A stretch of 64,000 nt of DNA from Acheta domesticus (Eukaryota > Arthropoda > Insecta > Orthoptera > Gryllidae), in the NCBI GenBank assembly GCA_031308135.1, contig JAHLJT010000631.1, positions 190,978,955-191,042,954 of the forward strand, read 5' to 3'. This document shows, piece after piece, positions 12,248 to 23,960 of the stretch. Both the position numbers and the translations under genes were made by a program. How positions within the stretch are numbered: position 1 is the first letter of the stretch; the number at the start of each line of letters is the position of its first letter. The notes under the pieces were generated by a model, which was not told the origin of the DNA, did no database searches, and saw only the letters and a list, made by a program, of their open reading frames with translations.

Positions 12248-12610
12248 GTATAATGGTGGCTTCTGGTATGAAGCTATTGTCGTCTTCTCTTTTAAAGCAG
12301 TGAGGTTAAAAATGTTTAGATATGTTAGAGTGGAGCCATTCTCTCTCTCGCTCTGACTATCTCTCTTTCTGTCTCTCTTTATTTTGACATTATTATATTA
12401 CAGCACTCGTAAACCTGACGTTTAGCAGTTTTAAGTTACTCCTTGGGGTAAACAATAAAGAACCGTTGCAGATCTTAAAAATGATCTACAAAGTGCAGAA
12501 TGTTCGCATGGGTTCAGCTAGTACACTAAAGAGTGTACTACTAATGTAGCTAGTGAAGTGAACTCAACATTATAAATCTTAAATATCTTCCACGTTTAGT
12601 CCTTTCGGTT
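12248..12610. other. intergenic, no gene recognised
   Basis: A short CT-rich run at 12340-12380; otherwise AT-rich without features. Confidence 0.5.
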
Positions 12611-12910
12611 CCGAAATTAGTTCAGTTGGGGGCGACAGTACTGCGGGGTGAGTGTACCGCGATGGTGCCTGTCTGGCGGGACACCAAGCGCTCTGGAAGC
12701 CTCAAAGTGGAAGCGCAGTTTTCTCCCTCGGCGGCTGCCTCGTCTCCAAGCGCCTGCCGAGCCCCGCTGTTCACACCCCGTCTGCGCTCTCTCAGCGCGC
12801 TCTTCCGCGGGCGCCACCGCACCAAACACCCCCGCGCTATATTTGGGAGCTTCCTATTTATACCTCCCGCGATGCGCCACGGCCCGTTTCACCCTCGACA
12901 GACACTTTTT
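12611..12910. other. GC/CpG-rich island
   Basis: A sharp rise in GC and CpG with open frames on both strands and a TATTTATA word at 12855. High GC removes stop codons, so open frames mean little. It could be a promoter-proximal island or an inserted GC-rich repeat. No coding motif seen. Confidence 0.4.
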
Positions 12911-14310
12911 TTCTGAAGGTGGTTTCTTACCCTGTGTTTACATGTGCAAGCACCCCCTGCAGACACTAAGAGTTTTTCACTCTATGGCTTTTCATTATTT
13001 GTGTAACAGGCACTCTTTTTTGTACTGTTTCAAAAATGAATACGTAATGTGTTGGCTGTTGGGTAATAACATTCTGGAATTCTGGTTATTAAACTTTTAT
13101 TTTCAAATCAAAAGAATTTTTTTTTGCCCTCGTTTCTACCTAAATGATAAATAATACATTAATTAAATATTCAAACTACTGGTAGCAGAGTTTATTTCAC
13201 GGTTATAATCCTCAAGTGTCAATGTTTGCTTTAAATTATATTGAAACATTGTGAATTTGAGACAGGTCGAACTGGCTATATCGGAGAAATCTCTATCGAG
13301 CAATAATTATGTTCAAATTTACATGCTGCTTGGGTTTCAATAGTACAGTTCAATTTATCCACTTTTTTTAGTTGAAGTGCTTTTCCAGCATTTTAATTCC
13401 CCCTAGGTATTAAACGATTATTTATTTTGTGGAATTTTGATAGAAAATAAGCCAACGTATTTTGTCAGTATTATTCTCGTTCCAAAGGTTCTGTAATATA
13501 CCTAATTTGGGCGTATTGCTTTCTTTTTTTAGTATTAAAGAGCTTAAAGAATTTTTATCGTATTCGAGTTCTCCACTTAGGAAGTGGACATTACCAGGCT
13601 CAAACACTTCTCGCGTGGTGTTAGAATCGAAAGACCACACTTTAGTGGGCAAGTGGCGGGATCCATACGAGATTTCGTAGGAAAAGTCATGTGGAGCGCG
13701 CGGTCCCATTCGCAGGGCCAGCAGGCCGTAAAAGAAAACCGCCGGCCTCGCGCGGTATCAGATCTTAAAGCCCCGGGTCGGTGTGCTGGGCACTGTCCGG
13801 CGGGGTCGCCTGCCCTCCTCCCATTCCCCGATGCCAGCGTCACGGCAATAGGCCGAAATAGCGCTCACCAATGCCAACCCCTCCGGCCGCACACCTCACA
13901 TCCCTTTCGCCTTCTATACCTGTGTCTTCGTATCCTCCTATGCAATCATGTCTACTTCCATCTTCTTCTTAACGTGTATAGTCACTTCCTCCTTCTATGC
14001 ATACCTCACTTTGACATAAAAATCAACGTTATATTAAAATTGCCATCACCGTTTTCATATTGACCTCCTACTCCTACTAAAATAAAAATAAAAGAAGGAA
14101 ATGAAAGAAAGGAAATAAAAGATTTCATTAATTTCCTTTCTTTCGTTTCTTTTTATTTTCTTTTATTCTTTATTTTAATTTCTTTTTCTTTCTTCTATTC
14201 TCTTTTTTGTCTTTTCTTAATCTATGTTGAAAGTCGTTTACTACTATATCCTTTAAATTTGTAAGCAGCATCAACAGTCTAATCTTCGGCCACATTATTT
14301 ATTTCCGTTT
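12911..14310. other. intergenic, no gene recognised
   Basis: AT-rich, apart from a GC-rich patch at 13690-13880 and an A/G-then-T/C mirror-like tract at 14070-14210. The frame at 13584-14063 has no recognisable domain. Confidence 0.5.
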
Positions 14311-14621
14311 CAACGTTTGCACCCACATCACTTCATCAGCCTTATGGTTGGCTCCTTTCATCTCTTGTTTCACCTTTTTCGGGTCCGTAACCTCCCCCTC
14401 CACCACTGCCTACACATCACACCACACAATATTTTCACCTCCGTCTTATCTTTCCCTCCGCCCCCCACCTTTCTCATCGCCCGCACCTGCTTCAACCGCA
14501 ACATCCACCTCCATTCGCTTCCCCCTCGCCCTCGTGTGCCGTTACCCCTCCTCGGCGCGCCCAGCCCCACCCTCGTTGCGCGCCCGCTGCTCCGCCGGAG
14601 CGCATAGGCTGCGTCGTAAAG

Positions 14622-14700
14622 TCCCATTTGCGGGGATCGAACCCGTAATCTGGGCCTTCGCCGTGGAGGCGATCCCGTGGGCCGCGTAATGGAGGCTGGC
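14622..14700 (-). mobile_element. tRNA-like SINE head (possible)
   Basis: Read on the minus strand, a T-arm-like stretch with B-box GGGTTCGATCC lies at 14633-14643, preceded by an anticodon-arm-like hairpin (GCCT ... AGGC). A-box and acceptor stem are not convincing, so I do not call a functional tRNA gene. A tRNA-derived SINE fragment is the simplest reading. Confidence 0.4.
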
Positions 14701-14839
14701 GGCGACCTGGGGAGTGGAGCGGAGGTGCCAGCGCAGGGTGGAAGGGCGGGGAGAAGACGTGGGGTCCCGCCCGCGGCAGCCTCTCAAGAGGTCGATGCAC
14801 GCGACCCGCAGCGCCTCCAAGGCAGAGGTGCAAGCGCAC

Positions 14840-15282
14840 GAATGTGCGTTGCGAGGGTACGAATGTGCAGTGCCAGAGCACGAGTGTGCGTTGCGAGAGT
14901 ACGAATGTGCGGTGCCAGAGCACGAGTGTGCGTTGCGAGAGTACGAATGTGCAGTGCCGAGAGCACGAGTGTGCGTTGCGAGAGGACGAATGTGCGTTGC
15001 GAGAGGACGAATGTGCGTTGCGAGGGACGAATGTGCGTTGCGAGAGGACGAATGTGCGTTGCGAGAGGAGGAATGTGCGTTGCGAGAGGACGAATGTGCG
15101 TTGCGAGAGGACAAATGTGCGTTGCGAGAGGGCGAATGTGCGTTGCGAGAGGGCGAATGTGCGTTGCGAGAGGACGAATGTGCGTTGCGAGAGGACGAAT
15201 GTTGCGTTGCGAGAGGACGAATGTGCGTTGCGAGGAGGACGAATGTGCGTTTGCGAGGGTATAAATGTGCGTTGCCAAAGCT
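14840..15282. repeat. 21-bp minisatellite with dimeric then monomeric phase, about 21 units
   Basis: Units on the theme 'gaatgtgcgttgcgagaggac'. In the first ~150 bp two unit types alternate (one with 'gttgcgagagtac', one with 'gtgccagagcac'), giving a 42-bp period. From about 14965 the array is a near-uniform 21-bp monomer, with a few 1-bp slips (near 14960, 15025, 15200, 15233, 15250). Several frames on both strands stay open for 150-250 codons purely because the unit lacks stops. Confidence 0.96.
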
Positions 15283-16043
15283 GTCGGAGTTAGCCGTGCT
15301 GTTCAAGAAGATAAATTAAACGAATTATTCAGAAATTCCTTAGGATTGCTTATTAAATACAACACAGTCATAAGTATTATTTCATTTTTATATTTTATAA
15401 AACATCTTTTGCATTTTTTGACGTATAAGAAACAAATTTGAAATAATTATGATAATTCCGAATTATTTCGGTGTTTTTTAGGGAAGACAAACCGCGGTAT
15501 TCAAACGAATTTTGGGGATGGTATTTTCGTGTGAAGAATGTATTGTAAACATTAAGCGTTAACCAGAAAATATAATTAGCAAATTCGAATCCATTCCATT
15601 AGTAACAGAACGAGCGGTAAAAGGAGATATTAACCTTAAGAGGACGCAAGATTCCAGCTAGGGACAGATAAAACAGGGTTTTAGGAAAGTATGTTACTTC
15701 CTAAACGAAATGCCAGTCTGACGATATGGAATATACATGAGAAAGATGAACATGCCAGTAGGAATAAATGAATAGAAAACACGTATGAAAGCATCACTAA
15801 ACTTAATTGAAGGTAAAGTGATAGGTCAATGTCCAGGCGTACGCATACTGTATACATTATGCATATCCAGAGAAGGTGAAGAAGCGAATGAATCATTTCG
15901 TAGTTCAAAACCTTGAAAGGTAGATTTGAACTTAAAAAGGTTTTCCGATGACATCAAATCGGGCAATAACATATAAACTCTGAAACTAACGGCCAATGCG
16001 TATGATGCGTTCAAGAGATATGCAGGAAGAAATACAATGACTA
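15283..16043. other. intergenic, no gene recognised
   Basis: AT-rich, no repeat or gene recognised. Confidence 0.5.
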
Positions 16044-16681
16044 GGGGGCGGATTTTAATAACACGTCTTTTTTCTTTCCACTTTAGAACAAAGCAGTTTA
16101 GTATAGAAATTAATTTTATGTTATGACAAAAGGGATTGACCCATTTTTATATCATTTTTGGGATTTTTCGACGATTTTGATAAGTAATTTTTTACCATTT
16201 TTTGTCATTTTTAATGCATTGTCGCTGATTTAATCGATTTTAATATCATTTTAATGGTACTTGCTTCAAATAATACTTACGACGTGCAATTCAGAAATTC
16301 CACTGAATTCTTGAGAAGCCTATTCTATTTCTTCGCTCAGAAATTGTAATGTCAGCCGTTGTGAGAATGTAATCTAAGGTTTCTGTGACGCCCATCAGCG
16401 CGATTATCATTTCAGCCAATTTCGGGATAACAAAAGACCGGAGAATTCCTGGTAAAGAACAGTCCAAACCAAAAGTTTGAAAGCCGAGTTCACTAGAATG
16501 AATAGAAGAAGACCCGATTACATCAGTAACGTATCCTACAAAATGAGTTGTTCATCCAAACTGACTTTGGTCACATATTTAGGTAAGTTTTCTTTGCTTT
16601 TAGGTCATTTTTAAAACATTGTAAGTGCATTTTCATTGATCCTTTTTTTAGCGAATGTTTGTTAGATCAAAATCCGGCTCC
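16044..16681 (-). mobile_element. TIR element family B, copy 2 (638 bp)
   Basis: Inverted relative to copy 1 (3156-3791) and almost the same length. Ends GGGGGCGGATTTTAAT and ATCAAAATCCGGCTCC are mutually inverted, flanked by TA at 16042-16043 and 16682-16683. Interior landmarks of copy 1 appear in reverse order ('atgtcagccgttgtgag' near 16350; 'ttttgcttttagg'-type block near 16590). No coding frame. This gives two independent insertions of a TA-targeting non-autonomous DNA transposon. Confidence 0.87.
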
Positions 16682-16764
16682 TAGTAATGACAGAGAACTT
16701 ACTAACGTGTGGCGTGTATGCGTGTCGCTCAATTGTTCTCAGAACAACAAGGGAGGTGATGCGA

Positions 16765-17045
16765 GTGATAGCAGCTCCAAACGCTGCGGATGGGAATTGG
16801 CGCGTGCGGCGGGCAGCGTGGGGAGGGGAGGGCTCCCACAGTGGCCCGCGGCGAGGGAGCGGCCGCCCCGGGCGCGGCTTAATGTGCCAGATTAGAAGCT
16901 AAGGCGCTCCGGGCTGCAGGCGCCGCCGGGCGCTGCCATTCGCGGCCCTGTCCCTCCCCTTCGCGTCGCAAGCCACCCCTTCCCCCCTCCCCCTCTTGCT
17001 CGATCTCCCTCCCCTTGCCCCCGGCCATCTCCCCCCCCGGCAAAG
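16765..17045. other. GC/CpG-rich island
   Basis: GC-rich segment running into a C-rich pyrimidine tract at 16940-17040. No recognisable gene. Confidence 0.4.
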
Positions 17046-17055
17046 TTACTTCCCG

Positions 17056-17262
17056 TGAGCGGTGGATTCGGGGGGGGGCATGGGGACCAAGATGTTTCGT
17101 TTGTTACCGGCCATTTATTTGGCAAAATTGATTTAAATAATGTTAAAATTATGTAATTATTTAAACAATAATATTGTATAGGATCATATATACGTTACAA
17201 AAATAATATACAATATAATAAATATGTTTATTATTTTAAAAAATCTATGATCCCTCCCCTTC
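17056..17262 (+). mobile_element. hAT MITE family C, fragment
   Basis: Shares with 50868-51156 a 'gcggtggattcggggggg'-type start, the block 'ggcaaaattgatttaaa', 'attatgtaattatttaaac', and an AT-rich end running into 'gatccctcccc'. The CAGTGGCG terminus is degraded here and no duplication is evident, so this is an older or partial copy. Confidence 0.7.
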
Positions 17263-17640
17263 CGACCCACACCTTTCCTCCTGTTCCAGCCTTCCCTTCC
17301 CCGCCCATCCCCTCTCCCATCTCACTCCGCCGTCCATCCCCCATTCCTGCCTTTCTAGGCCCTGCCTTCTCCCTGAATCTCCCTGTCCCTCCACGTCCAT
17401 CCTTCCCCCTCCCGATCTCCATCCCGTCCCTTCCCTTCACAGTTCCTCCCAACCTCTCCCTCCCGCACCGCAGCGTCCAGGCCTGTCTCAGCCCTCGCTT
17501 CCTCCACCCTGCACCTTTTCTTTCTCCCTCACTCTCCCCTGTTCTCTATCGTTCCCCGACTATTTCTCGCGATTATCTGGCACATTTCTCTCATGCTCTT
17601 CGCCACTCCTCTGTGCCCCATGCTCCTCCGAACTTTTCAA
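17263..17640. repeat. C/T-rich pyrimidine tract
   Basis: Low-complexity C/T-rich sequence with runs such as 'cctgtccctccacgtcc'. Long open frames on both strands follow from composition only. Confidence 0.7.
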
Positions 17641-18124
17641 GACCGCAAATATCTGAATTACATGAAATTAGATTAAATGACTCTCGAACACAAGTGAATG
17701 GTGAAAATATTTTTCAGTACAAATTTTAGCAGTCAAAATATACAGTTATTTTGTTACGGATTATGGTTTGGAAAGTCAATCAAATAAAAAACTGTAATGT
17801 TTTTTTGTCGTTACGACTTCGCCTGTTCCACGTACGCTTAAATTTAAACAGAGGTCAAAGTTGTGCTTCACAATTCATTTCTGAAGGCCTTTCCAAATTG
17901 GCGAATGTCAATTGCAATATTCATCTATTCCTCTAGCACCTCTATATTTCAACGCCTTTGAGATCGTCCTTATTTCCCGGAAGTAGCTACGTACGTAAGA
18001 TTGAAAATATCCGCCCACACGCACAGAATACAATACAACAAATACTGGTTTCAAACATTTAACCTCATGCATATTGTTGTGGTATCATTAGGGCGATAAG
18101 ATTTAATGATAGTCACGTTCTTAT
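17641..18124. other. intergenic, no gene recognised
   Basis: AT-rich, nothing supported. Confidence 0.5.
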
Positions 18125-18133
18125 GTTACTCTT

Positions 18134-18322
18134 CGATCCCGAGCTGAAGTGACTAGTAGCAGGCGTAGGGCGTTGATTTCGCAGTCAATAGGTTCGTGTT
18201 TGATCCCGGGCTGGCCATCCCATCCGGGGTATTTTTTGGGACCGGGGTAAACTACGTCTATACTGGTCAGCGCGTCACCAAATGGCTGACATGCCAAGGG
18301 TGGGCGTTGAAAAAACAACAAA
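18134..18322 (+). mobile_element. tRNA-derived SINE (189 bp) with 9-bp duplications
   Basis: Flanked by the perfect 9-bp duplication GTTACTCTT at 18125-18133 and 18323-18331. The head contains an A-box-like 'gcgtagggcgttgattt' and a B-box-like 'gtgtttgatcccggg', with an anticodon-stem-like pairing between them. The 3' end is A-rich (gaaaaaacaacaaa). Pol III boxes, A-rich tail and target duplication together define a complete SINE insertion. It lacks the core block of family A. Confidence 0.88.
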
Positions 18323-18331
18323 GTTACTCTT

Positions 18332-19485
18332 GGCCGTCTTAACTGATGTACGTATCTCTTAAAGCCAATTTTCCATTGTACAGCCTAGGCAAAAAAGTGC
18401 TCCCTAATAACAGATACAACTGCTGTCTGACTCGAATCGTGACAGACGCTAAATTCACAGCTTGCAATTGTTCCTCTCTAAGCGTAGCTCGGTGTCATGC
18501 AAATATAGGATTCTTCTTGGCGGAAACGATACTTTCCCTGCGGTCTTCCCAAATATTTTCCCTACCCACGCCGTTATACGCTTTTGCTATCCTCTCTCGC
18601 CAGCACCTCTTCAGTATTATCTCCACTGTAACCTTCCAGTGGACATCTTCCACGGAAACTCCATAATTCCACAACATCTCGGGTCAAAATGAGGCTAATG
18701 AAAAACAAATGAAATAGACATAGGTTATCTTCTCTTTCAGGACAAGGTATAACAATAATAGAAAGCAAGTATCTGAATAGTTGGACCATAAGCATGAGAT
18801 GATGTGCTTTACTGATTCCTTACGTAATTCTTAAAATTTTATTTTTTCTGTAAATCGTAGATAATTAAAGGTATTTACTTGTTTTAGACCATTATTTGCT
18901 TTCATTTTTAATCTTCGTTTTATAACTGCACAGTACTAAATTGTTATTCATGTGTGATTTCCCTGATTTAAATGTCATTTCTCCCTTACAGAGTTGTCAA
19001 TTACTACATTCGAATCCATCCGTTTACTGAAAATTTAGTCGAAGAATTATTATCAATTTGTGTTGTCTTATTAAAGGAATAAAACTCGAAAGATGAAATT
19101 ATTAGAATCACATTGATGGCAATGTAATTATGGGCTTCCAATTGCCTTTTACCTACTATCATGAATGAATGTTCTTCCAGCGAAGAAAAACGCAAGACCA
19201 ATTCCCTTTATTTTTTCACCCACTCCCTTTCGTCGATTGCCTAAATCTGCCGTGTAATCCAGAACGGGACAAAGTAATTAGTTCTCGAACGGAGTAATGC
19301 GAATATATGGCATTCTCGTATTTATTTCCGCGGATGGCGACGCAAGGGGCCCTTCCTCGCAGTTGGCCGTTCTCTTTTCTTTCCGCCCGGCGCATCTGAA
19401 AGTGAAATCCCATTAAAATTTACATAAAGGGCTTACGGGTTTAAGGACAGGGCTTAAACGTGGTTGTTCGGGACGCAACGAGTCC
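18332..19485. other. intergenic, no gene recognised
   Basis: AT-rich with no shared repeat. Frames at 18346-18666 and 18495-18795 overlap on opposite strands and have no recognisable domain. Confidence 0.5.
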
Positions 19486-19730
19486 CTGAGCTCTCATCGC
19501 CGATTCTACGATACGGGATTCGAATCTCAGCTTTGTCGCCGCCGTCGCCCGCTGCCGCCGCCACCGTCGCCATCGTCGCTCGCGCCGGCGCGCAAAAGGG
19601 AAGAAAAAAGGGGCGCGCGGCGCGTAGAAAGGCGTTAGTGCGTGCGCGAAATTGCATTTCTTTCTGTAGCAAGCCTCCGCAGTGGAAGCTTGGAGAATGC
19701 CGGGGCAGTGTGGGCAAAATGGAGGGAGGG
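19486..19730. other. GC/CpG-rich segment leading into minisatellite
   Basis: High CpG with 'gccgccgtcgcccgctgccgc'-type sequence. A 'gggattcgaatctc' word at 19516 resembles a B-box but lacks a tRNA-like context. No gene. Confidence 0.4.
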
Positions 19731-19970
19731 GGAACGGAGGGCGGAGGAACGGAGGGCGGAGGAACGGAGGGCGGAGGAACGGAGGGCGGAGGAACGGAGG
19801 GCGGAGGAACGGAGGGCGGAGGAACGGAGGGCGGAGGAACGGAGGGCGGAGGAACGGAGGGCGGAGGAACGGAGGGCGGAGGAACGGAGGGCGGAGGAAC
19901 GGAGGGCGGAGGAACGGAGGGCGGAGGAACGGAGGGCGGAGGAACGGAGGGCGGAGGAACGGAGGCCTTG
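19731..19970. repeat. 15-bp minisatellite, 16 units, essentially perfect
   Basis: Unit GGAACGGAGGGCGGA, fifteen identical copies plus a sixteenth that ends at 'ggaggcc'. Closely spaced GG/GGG runs on the plus strand could form G-quadruplexes. All three frames on the plus strand read as 5-residue repeats. Confidence 0.98.
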
Positions 19971-20504
19971 GTGTTAGGAAACTGAGCTTCCACGCACTAC
20001 ATTTTCTCTTTGACGGTCCATGATCGCTTGGGTAACCCGGTTACCTCGAAATGGTCCCATAAATTTCGTGAATCTGAGAGAATGTCTTGTCGTTCCAAAC
20101 GAGAAATTCTATGATAGAACACTTTCTGATGGAACTATCTTTCTGCGGGCGCATTTTTCAGAGGCAAAGATTGGGAAAGCGAAAGTTCTGTACGTTGGAA
20201 GTTAGAGAAGAGCGATAGAGAAAATGGTTTGTGAGTTTAAGGTGCGATCTTTAAAGTTATGACGCAAACATATCGTGTTTTATGTCTTGTTGAATACCAT
20301 TGCAAGGCACGATAAGGAAAGACAACAAAAATATAACGATACTTGCTGAATGTAGCATCGGTGCCGCATTACACCATGTTTAAACTATTTTCATACGTTC
20401 GAAGTTTTTACTACTCAACTTATAAAGAACTAGTGGTGCTACAGTATGTGATAGACTTTCTCGTACTAGTTAGTTTTCTCATTCATTTGGTCTGGGCTAG
20501 CTTT
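19971..20504. other. intergenic, no gene recognised
   Basis: A small palindrome 'ggtaacccggttacc' at 20030. Otherwise nothing. Confidence 0.5.
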
Positions 20505-21640
20505 TCGGATTTCCCATATACTTGTCTTCTTGCCAGCTCTCATCTATCGCCGCCCAAAATACATTGTTTTGAACATTTCTCAATTTTTCGGTTTCCTAAT
20601 TGTAGAATCGAAATATTACTTTAAAAATATTATAGAAGAGGTAAAACTTCGTCCTAGGAGGAGATTTCGTTGAAAAATTTGAAACCCTTTTTAGAAAATG
20701 GCGTTTAAGCGTTTCTGTAAATGCGAAATTTGAAGCTCTTTTTCACAGAAATCTATTGAGTTTTCGAAAAATTGTATTGAAAGTCATTAGAAGGACTTCC
20801 GCTCACAAATGCAGTAATTGATACAAATAATTGGAGATGTTTACATTTAGGCGTGAGAGATGTTAAAAAAAACCATATTTGTGTAATTCTTTTAAAAAAG
20901 CAACAAAACAGTCCAGCAAAATGAATTTTATACAATCTTAAACAGTACAATTAGCACTATCGCCACGAAAATATTTGTTGCAAAGTTACATAGAAACTTA
21001 CATTTTAGAAACATTGATCGTGAACTAATATAAAGATCCGTCTTTAAGGAACAGATTTCATTAAGGAAAAAATTTGTATCTTCAATATTTTGGCTGTAGG
21101 AAGACGCTCCAAAAAATTGAACTTTTTCAGTTTTCATTAAAAACTGTGATTTCAACGAACATGAGAAAATCATCATTCTCAAGCAATTTTTACGCTATCC
21201 GAAGATAAAGTTTGATCAGAATATTTGGTACCGTTTTTGACAACATTTTGAAAATGTTTTGTGGCTTTATGTGAAGTACCCTCAAAAATAAAAATATCCG
21301 TTTAAAACTCCTAAGCCACGAGTTCATTCAGATCAGTTGGTGAATATCAATTTTGAAGGAAATTGGTTTCGGAAATCGAAGCTTTAGGTCCTAGCGTTGA
21401 CCACAGACGGACAGATGGACAATTCGCCGTCAATCGATTGATTTTCCGGTATCAAGAATCAACAAAACATGGTTTCGGGCTACACCACGTGTTTGAGGAT
21501 TCCCCCCCTTTATTTAGCAACAAGATTTATCCACTTTTTCATTACCAGACCCAAGCAATAATAGTTTTTCTGGCAAAATTCGCAGTTTTCTGGCGCACGA
21601 TTACATAACTTTCTCTACTTACGAAGTATTCGTAAAGAGG
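20505..21640. repeat. AT-rich interspersed repeat (E and F' segments)
   Basis: 20505-21050 matches 38945-39540 in the same orientation: 'tcgccgcccaaaa', 'aaaacttcgtcct', then 'gtttctgtaaatgcgaaatttga', then 'ttgagttttcgaaaaat'. 21180-21640 matches 52905-53320 in inverted orientation ('ttttctggcgcacgattacataact' here is the reverse complement of 52945-52980). No coding frame. The two segments may be parts of one long degraded DNA element. Confidence 0.7.
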
Positions 21641-22740
21641 GAAATTAAAAATCAAATGTAACTCTTTATGTGAGAGGAAATAATAATTTGAAATAAAGTA
21701 ACATAAATTATGTACGACAAAACACCCTACTTTTTTAATGAAATCCGCTTAGCCGTTCCAGAGATTACACGGCAAATAGGGAAAACAAATTCGTAAAAAT
21801 AGTTTATTTGGTTTTTATATCATCTATATCAGCAGATGAGAGTAAACAAGATAGTTATTTGAAAAAAGAGGTAGAAACTACAATTTTATTTATGTAGATA
21901 AGAGTTGCAAAATATTTTTTATTGAGTTTCGAATGTAAGATTTTAAGAAAATATATTTTCATTTCATACACTTTTGATGTATTGGCCTATTTAATATGTA
22001 TTGATCTCAACGCTAGAAAATCAGTGAAGAATAAAAAGCTGTGAAAATGAACTTTTCATAATAATAATGAAATATAATAATAAATAATGAAAACGTTTTT
22101 CATAATTTTTTGTAAAATTTACCCTTAAGCCAAAACTTTTCATCCTAAATTCGGCTGTTACGAAAACTTTCATTACAAACTCCTCTATCGCCTGCGAGCG
22201 ACCGCATAGTACTTTCCTAAAGAAACACAATTTCGCCTCCAAAGCGTTCTTCGTTTGTAAAGTGTGCTTCAAAACAGCGTCATTGTGAACTATTACATTG
22301 TGTCTCAAGGAACAGTGGCCGATTATATCAGAGATAAAATTTGCTTACTTTGAAAGGGACATATTCTAAACCAAGCTCTTCGCCAATTATGCTAATTTTG
22401 AAAGGGATTGTTGGTAATTAACAAAACGGTGACAATGAGAATGGATTGGATAAATGAATTTCGAATATACCGTTTTAGTCAATCGTCAGAATGTATCTAA
22501 TTCTTCGTGTGCTCTTTGATGTTGGCCACTTACTGACCAATTATATCTTCAAATCTCTTTTCCGTTAATTTAAATACTCTACTTTCTTGCTAATACTTTC
22601 CCTCATACGTCTTTATTTCATACGTGTTACCGAGAATCTGACGGCACTTGCTCAAAATAACACCTTCCACTAGCACTCAATAAAAAGAATATACAACTTC
22701 CATTCTTCTTTGTTTCACTCCCATTACTACTTCACGGAAC
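21641..22740. other. intergenic, no gene recognised
   Basis: AT-rich. No supported feature. Confidence 0.5.
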
Positions 22741-23040
22741 CAAATCTCCCGAACATCTTCGTTGCGCGCTCTTCGCCACGAGGGTGGTCTATGGCACGTG
22801 TAATCCAGGCGGCGCGAGGGAGGGGCTTGTAAACTTAGCATCATTCCCTTCAGCGCAGCCCCATTCGCATCGTGCGCGCATCCATCGGACAAGCTTCAGC
22901 TGCGCTCCGCGTCGCCCCTGCATCCCCGTTACAGGCGTCCACCTTCTCGCGTCCACCCTTTCCGCCCAGCCACCTAGCTTTTCTGCCCACCTCGCACCCA
23001 TGTCCTCATCCTTTCCTTCATAATGCCCGTACCCTCGTCC
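22741..23040. other. GC-rich segment
   Basis: Moderately CpG-rich with overlapping open frames on both strands and no domain. Confidence 0.35.
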
Positions 23041-23249
23041 CTCCTCGCCCTCTCCCTCGCCTTTCATCCGCTATTCCTCCCGGATTTCACCGTCCCCCAT
23101 CACCGCATCCTCATTCTCCTCTATTTCCGCACCTATTTCGGACTGCCTACAATTCCCACCAGCCACATTTTCCACCGCCCCCGCTTTACACAGCTCCTGT
23201 TTCCCGCCACCCCTGTTTTCGACGTTCCTGTTTCCCATCGCGCCAATAA

Positions 23250-23725
23250 TTCATGCCCCACGTTTCTCGTCGCCCCATGTTTCTCACAGCTGCTGTTTCC
23301 CACAGCTTCTGTTTCCCACTACGCCAGTTTCTCACCACATTATGTTTCCCATCGTCCCATGCTTCGCACTTTTCTATGTTTCCCAACTACGTCTTTCCCA
23401 TGCGCATTTTGTTTTCCAACCTCAACTTGTTTCCCCACCGCCTCATGTTTCTCCATTACCCCATGTTTCCCACCGCTGCATATTTCCACCAAGCATATTT
23501 TTCACCACTACATGTTTCCCACCGCTGCATGTTTCCCACCGCTACATGTTTCCCACCGCTACATGTTTCCCACCGCTGCAGGTTTCCCACCACTGCGTGT
23601 TTCCCACCGCTGCATGTTTCTCACCACTGCATGCTTCTTCACCATCTGCATGTTTCTTCACCTCTGCATGTTTCCCACCGCTCTATGTTTCCCACCGCTG
23701 CATGTTTCCCACCTCCGCGTGTTTC
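23250..23725. repeat. degenerate 17-bp pyrimidine-rich minisatellite
   Basis: Recurrent 'catgtttcccaccgctg' word (17 bp), cleanest at 23515-23590 and decaying on both sides. Long open frames across it (to 270 codons) reflect the repeat and its C/T bias. Confidence 0.85.
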
Positions 23726-23960
23726 CCGCCGCTCCTGCTCCCAGCTGCGCCCTCCTCGCTCCGTGCTTGTCCGCCTGCTGGGCGGCGCGGCGGTGCCGGC
23801 CGTCCTGCGCCGCAACGGAAATAGCCCGCGCGTGACGGTGCGTGAAATATGGAAGTCCCGCGAGCGGCGCCTCGACCGCCCTCACGCGTGCGCCCACGCG
23901 TTCCCTCACGCACCAACGCACCCCCGCCGCGTAAATCAAAGCAGCGAGCCGACGCCTGGG
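23726..23960. other. GC/CpG-rich island
   Basis: GC-rich sequence right after the minisatellite ('ggcggcgcggcggtgccgg'). No gene recognised. Confidence 0.4.

Noticed and set aside
14622..14700. Functional tRNA gene on the minus strand
   Set aside because: A B-box and T-arm are present, but there is no paired acceptor stem or standard anticodon loop; kept only as a SINE-like head.
14542..15319. Overlapping open frames of up to 254 codons on both strands
   Set aside because: They are translations of a 21-bp tandem repeat without stop codons; several frames are open at once and no domain is present.
19510..19530. B-box-like GGGATTCGAATCTC
   Set aside because: No A-box or tRNA-like fold at the right distance on either strand.
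19454..20023. Repetitive protein frames (five-residue repeats) over the 15-bp array
   Set aside because: The array is open in several frames because the unit is a multiple of three; this is not evidence of coding.
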